Shown piece by piece: positions 60,951-64,000 of a stretch of DNA of 64,000 nt; within the stretch, counting starts at the first letter, position 1; the number at the start of each line of letters is the position of its first letter. The stretch lies in assembly GCF_047238345.1 (NCBI RefSeq), contig NZ_JBDFMQ010000001.1:2542001-2606000 (forward strand), written 5' to 3'. The notes under the pieces are model-generated. The model did no database searches. It saw nothing but the letters and a program-made list of their open reading frames with translations, and was not told where the DNA came from. Source of the DNA: Shouchella sp047238345. Its GTDB lineage: Bacteria; Bacillota; Bacilli; Bacillales; Bacillaceae_D. The translations under genes were made by a program, and so were the position numbers.

Positions 60951-61050
60951 ATAGGTAGTTGACACTCCTTTATCTATTGTTTGAACGGTCTTATCTTATT
61001 TTTTCTCTTCTCTCTATTCTCCCTTAGTATAGCAAAAATATGAAATAGTG

Positions 61051-61494
61051 CTATTCCTTTATGTCAGGAAGGATCGTCCGATATGGCACAGGCGAATTTA
61101 ATACAGTGGAGGTGTTGATCGTTCCGTAAGGTATTAATCGGTCAATTAGCGCACGCATATTGTTCACATCAGAAACAGCTGCTTTTAAGAAATAACTTAC
61201 TTCTCCGGTGACACGATGGCATTCAATAATATCTTTCTCTTCTTTTATAATCTGTTCAAAATCAGATAAAGAGACTTTTAAGCCACTCACTTGAATTAAA
61301 AGAAGGATGTCCTTGCCAATTTCTTTCAATGAAACTCTTGTTGTAAATCCTTGAATAACGCCTTTTTCTTGAAGGCGGACGAGTCTCTCAGACATACTTG
61401 GTCGACTTAACGCTAATTCCTTTGACAATTCACTAATTGTCATTCTTCCGTTATCTTGAAGCAATTTAAGGATATCGCAATCCATTCTATCCAT
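61051..61494 (-). CDS. Lrp/AsnC-family transcriptional regulator
   Basis: The 147-residue regulator has the Lrp helix-turn-helix (MDCDILKLLQDNGRMTISELSKELALSRPSMSERLVRLQEKGVIQGF) and the RAM effector domain (LLLIQVSGLKVSLSDFEQII, VTGEVSYFLKAAVSDVNNMRALID). Such proteins bind an amino acid and form octamers. It is divergent from a YitT-family gene and the shared spacer holds repeats that could be its operators. Confidence 0.9.
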   Translation of the reverse strand: MDRMDCDILKLLQDNGRMTISELSKELALSRPSMSERLVRLQEKGVIQGFTTRVSLKEIGKDILLLIQVSGLKVSLSDFEQIIKEEKDIIECHRVTGEVSYFLKAAVSDVNNMRALIDRLIPYGTINTSTVLNSPVPYRTILPDIKE

Positions 61495-61579
61495 AAAAAA
61501 AGATCACCTTTTTCATTTTGTACAAATAATTTATCATTTCCCTTCATTTATTAAACCACATTTTAGAAGATCCTACTAG

Positions 61580-61625
61580 TTGTTATACAAAAGTCGCCCA
61601 TTGTTATATAAAATTAAGATAACAA
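61580..61625. promoter_or_regulatory. Repeated sites in the Lrp/yitT spacer
   Basis: TTGTTATACAA (61580-61590) and TTGTTATATAA (61601-61611) are repeated 21 bases apart, two helical turns, and an inverted AACAATAAC follows close to the yitT start. This layout suits binding by the Lrp-type protein. The link is inference. Confidence 0.4.
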
Positions 61626-61643
61626 TAACATGAAGGTGATTAC

Positions 61644-62261
61644 ATGAACTTTATTAAAAAGATGGCATCCATTTTGGCTGGCTGCTTTATCGTCGCAATT
61701 GGCGTACTCTTATTGCGCCACGCTGGACTTGTTACTGGAGGTACGGCAGGATTAACGTTAACCCTCTCCTATTTAATTAGTCTCCCCTTTTCTCTCTTGT
61801 TTTTCCTAGTAAACATACCGTTTTACATTTTCTCATTTATGCGAATGGGTTTATCCTTTACGATCATTACAGCGCTCTCCGTTACATTGTTATCGCTTTT
61901 AACAGCTGTGGATACATTTTTACCTAGTTTTACGGTTCCTATGTTTGCAGGCGCTGTTTTTGGCGGATTATCTATTGGCTTAGGACTAACACTACTCTTT
62001 AAAAATCAAGCATCTCTTGGTGGCGCAAATATCTTAGCGTTATTTCTACAGAAAAAAGCGGGCATTGACCCTGGAAAAACAAATTTTCTTTTTGACGCTA
62101 CGGTTGTCCTGCTTAGCTTCCTCGTTATTGGGGTTATACCTGGGTTGCTTTCAATCTTATCAATTGTGATTACATCGAAAGTCATTAGCCTATTTAAAAA
62201 CAGTTTCGTTAAAAACGAGAAAACCGTAAAAATTAAAAAGCCTGCTGTTGCTAGAGCATAA
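61644..62261 (+). CDS. YitT-family (DUF161) membrane protein, short form
   Basis: The 205-residue protein has five or six predicted membrane helices and the YitT pattern ASILAGCFIVAIGVLLLRHAGLVTGGTAGLTLTLSYL, with GGANILALFLQKKAGIDPGKTNFLFD further on. It lacks the soluble C-terminal DUF2179 domain of YitT and so is the YczE-like short form. Function unknown; a transporter is likely. Control by the divergent Lrp-type regulator is probable. It ends at a terminator shared with mdh. Confidence 0.85.
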   Translation: MNFIKKMASILAGCFIVAIGVLLLRHAGLVTGGTAGLTLTLSYLISLPFSLLFFLVNIPFYIFSFMRMGLSFTIITALSVTLLSLLTAVDTFLPSFTVPMFAGAVFGGLSIGLGLTLLFKNQASLGGANILALFLQKKAGIDPGKTNFLFDATVVLLSFLVIGVIPGLLSILSIVITSKVISLFKNSFVKNEKTVKIKKPAVARA

Positions 62262-62274
62262 CTATAAAAACAAA

Positions 62275-62305
62275 CAAAAAAGCCTCTAGCAAGAGGCTTT
62301 TTTGT
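62275..62305. terminator. Bidirectional terminator between yitT-type gene and mdh
   Basis: AGCCTCT (62281-62287) pairs with AGAGGCT (62292-62298), loop AGCA, flanked by A and T runs. Confidence 0.9.
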
Positions 62306-62307
62306 TT

Positions 62308-63252
62308 TTATGCAGTTGGTAAAGCACCCATAACGTTTCGAACTGAATCGGCAGATTTCTCAAGCTGACTTTGTTCGTCCGCTGTTAATTCGAGTTCAAT
62401 CACCTTTTCGATTCCATCACCACCAAGGATGGTCGGCACACCAAGATAAAGATCCTGCTGACCATATTCCCCTTCAAGATAAGCGATTGTAGGAATGACG
62501 CGTTTCTTATCTTTAACAATGGCTTCTACCATTTGTGTTAACGATGCAGCTGGTGCATAGTAGGCACTTCCGTTTCCAAGTAGGCCTACAATCTCTCCGC
62601 CACCTTTACGGGTACGTTCAACAATCTCTTCAATTCGCTCTGGAGAAAGTAGTGTTGAAAGCGGAACGCCTCCAGCAGCAGAATAACGAATTAACGGTAC
62701 CATATCATCACCGTGACCACCGAGTACAAACCCCGTAATATCTTCTACTGAGAGGTTTAACTCTTCCGCAATAAAGGTTCGGAAGCGGGCTGTATCCAAC
62801 ACACCAGATTGTCCAATTACACGGTTTTTAGGAAGCCCAGATTCTTTGAATACGGTATATGTCATTGCATCTGCTGGGTTGGTTAAGACGATAATGTAGC
62901 AATCAGGCGAATGTTTCACAATTTCTTTTGTAACAGATTTCATGATTTTTGCATTAGTGGATACTAAATCATCTCGGCTCATTCCAGGTTTACGCGCAAT
63001 TCCGGCTGTAATGACAACCACATCGGAACCTTTCGTGTCAGCGTAATCGGACGTACCAATTATGCGTGAATCAACTCCCTGTACAGGCGTTGATTCCATC
63101 ATGTCTAACGCTTTCCCTTTTGTCGGGCCTTCCATATCCGGAATATCAACCAGCACAACGTCACCAAGTTCTTTTTGGGCAACCATTAATGCTGTTGTCG
63201 CCCCAGTGAATCCACTACCAATAATAGAAATTTTTCTACGTGTAATAGCCAT
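62308..63252 (-). CDS. mdh: Malate dehydrogenase
   Basis: The 314-residue enzyme oxidises malate to oxaloacetate in the TCA cycle. The NAD site reads ISIIGSGFTGATTALMVAQKELGDVVLVDI, the substrate loop TAGIARKPGMSRDDLV has the arginine that selects malate, and the catalytic histidine is in FVLGGHGDDMVPLIRY. It is of the LDH-like type found in Bacillus. It follows icd by 42 bases, as in the citZ-icd-mdh operon. Confidence 0.96.
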   Translation of the reverse strand: MAITRRKISIIGSGFTGATTALMVAQKELGDVVLVDIPDMEGPTKGKALDMMESTPVQGVDSRIIGTSDYADTKGSDVVVITAGIARKPGMSRDDLVSTNAKIMKSVTKEIVKHSPDCYIIVLTNPADAMTYTVFKESGLPKNRVIGQSGVLDTARFRTFIAEELNLSVEDITGFVLGGHGDDMVPLIRYSAAGGVPLSTLLSPERIEEIVERTRKGGGEIVGLLGNGSAYYAPAASLTQMVEAIVKDKKRVIPTIAYLEGEYGQQDLYLGVPTILGGDGIEKVIELELTADEQSQLEKSADSVRNVMGALPTA

Positions 63253-63294
63253 GCTAACATCTCCTTACTCGAATTGTGGTTCGAACATTGACGT

Positions 63295-64000
63295 TTACAA
63301 GTTCTTGATTAGTTCATCCGCAAATCCAGAACAAGAAACTTCCGTTGCACCATCCATTAGACGAGCAAAGTCATACGTGACAACTTTACTTTCAATTGTT
63401 TTATCCATTGACGTCATGATCATATCTGCTGCTTCAATCCAGCCAAGGTGACGAAGAAGCAACTCACCTGATAGAAGGACAGACGATGGATTTACTTTAT
63501 CTAAACCTGCATATTTTGGAGCTGTACCGTGTGTCGCTTCAAAAATAGCATGGCCAGTATCGTAGTTAATGTTTGCGCCTGGCGCAATTCCAATTCCACC
63601 AACTTGCGCAGCTAGTGCATCAGAGATGTAGTCACCGTTAAGGTTCATTGTTACAACAACATCAAATTCTTTTGGACGAGTTAAGATTTGCTGTAAAAAG
63701 ATGTCGGCAATCGAATCTTTCACGATGATTTTCCCTGCTGCTTCAGCTTCACTTTGTGCTTGATCTGCAGCATCGCGGCCTTTTTCTTCAACGATTTTAT
63801 CATACGCTGCCCATGTGAAAACTTTATCGCCGAACTCGCGCTCAGCTAGCTCGTACCCCCAGTTCTTAAATGAACCTTCCGTATACTTCATAATGTTTCC
63901 TTTGTGTACGAGCGTTACGCTCTTTCTGCCCTCATCTAACGCATACTGGATAGACGCACGTACAATACGCTCTGTACCTTCTTTCGATACTGGTTTAATC
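63295..64000 (-). CDS. icd: Isocitrate dehydrogenase (NADP), C-terminal part only
   Basis: The frame is open to the window edge, covering about the last 235 residues. It shows SVTLVHKGNIMKYTEGSF, MNLNGDYISDALAAQVGGIGIAPGANIN, and EATHGTAPKYAGLDKVNPSSVLLSGELLLRHLGW, which are the metal, substrate and NADP regions of the enzyme. It converts isocitrate to 2-oxoglutarate. The first ATG in the window (63891) is internal, not the start. Confidence 0.95.
   Translation of the reverse strand, partial: IKPVSKEGTERIVRASIQYALDEGRKSVTLVHKGNIMKYTEGSFKNWGYELAEREFGDKVFTWAAYDKIVEEKGRDAADQAQSEAEAAGKIIVKDSIADIFLQQILTRPKEFDVVVTMNLNGDYISDALAAQVGGIGIAPGANINYDTGHAIFEATHGTAPKYAGLDKVNPSSVLLSGELLLRHLGWIEAADMIMTSMDKTIESKVVTYDFARLMDGATEVSCSGFADELIKNL

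Noticed and set aside
1..64000. CRISPR arrays, insertion sequences, prophage, toxin-antitoxin or tRNA/rRNA genes
   Set aside because: I looked for regular spaced repeats, transposase or integrase motifs and tRNA-like folds near terminators and found none; the gene order is mostly conserved chromosome.

Overview
The window is a 64 kb piece of the chromosome of a low-GC, endospore-forming Gram-positive bacterium of the Bacillaceae. The spore formation call rests on gerE, gerM, sspI, ytxC and ytaF. The acidic extracytoplasmic regions, the futalosine-type menaquinone enzyme MqnC and the gene order suggest a relative of the alkaliphilic Bacillus group (B. halodurans-like); the species call is inference. 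Almost all genes are on the minus strand. The order largely follows the B. subtilis rph - gerM - racE - gerE - sdh - uvrC - trxA - etf - fad - mutS2 - polX - zapA - phe - sspI - ysd - rplT/infC - thrS - dnaI/dnaB - nrdR - speD - gapB - coaE - mutM - polA - phoR/phoP - mdh - icd segment.

Layout: 1-4.4 kb holds the 5' end of rph, then gerM, the tRNA hydroxylase trhO, a 7Fe-type ferredoxin, glutamate racemase and a MarR regulator. 4.5-6.7 kb holds ptsH-ptsI, placed here instead of with ptsG, under a consensus promoter followed by a leader terminator. 6.7-13.6 kb holds gerE, ysmA, sdhCAB, yslB, uvrC and trxA. 13.7-18.9 kb is a fatty-acid beta-oxidation block: lcfA has a CcpA cre site inside its promoter, and fadR-fadB-etfB-etfA has a perfect FadR palindrome beside a perfect sigma-A promoter. 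19-24.4 kb holds a 27-codon membrane peptide ORF, yshE, mutS2, polX, cvpA and zapA. 24.6-31.7 kb holds pheST with a T-box leader, the rRNA methyltransferase ysgA, sspI, two small membrane proteins, ysdC and ysdB. 31.8-36.1 kb holds an acetate-type symporter with a cre-containing promoter, a TVP38 protein, a DUF1294 protein and the infC-rpmI-rplT operon with an L20-type leader and an AUU start for infC.

36.1-43.6 kb is the accessory part. A YknWXYZ-like four-gene efflux operon has an activator-type promoter. It is followed by an OsmC protein, a GrpB/cupin gene pair and two sugar-type oxidoreductases. 43.7-54.1 kb returns to core genes: thrS with a T-box, ytxC, mqnC, dnaI, dnaB, nrdR, an unrecognised gene, speD, gapB and coaE. 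54.1-64 kb holds ytaF, mutM, polA, phoR-phoP, an Lrp-type regulator divergent from a YitT-family gene, mdh and the 3' part of icd.

Several genes connect in central metabolism: the fad/etf block supplies reducing power and acetyl-CoA, sdhCAB, mdh and icd run the TCA cycle, gapB serves gluconeogenesis, and cre sites on lcfA and the symporter fit carbon catabolite repression through HPr (ptsH, Ser46). I saw no CRISPR array, insertion sequence, prophage, rRNA or tRNA gene. I did not find a clearly undescribed multi-gene system. The best leads are the small membrane ORFs, the promoter of the efflux operon, the ptsHI leader and the split control of fatty-acid genes.
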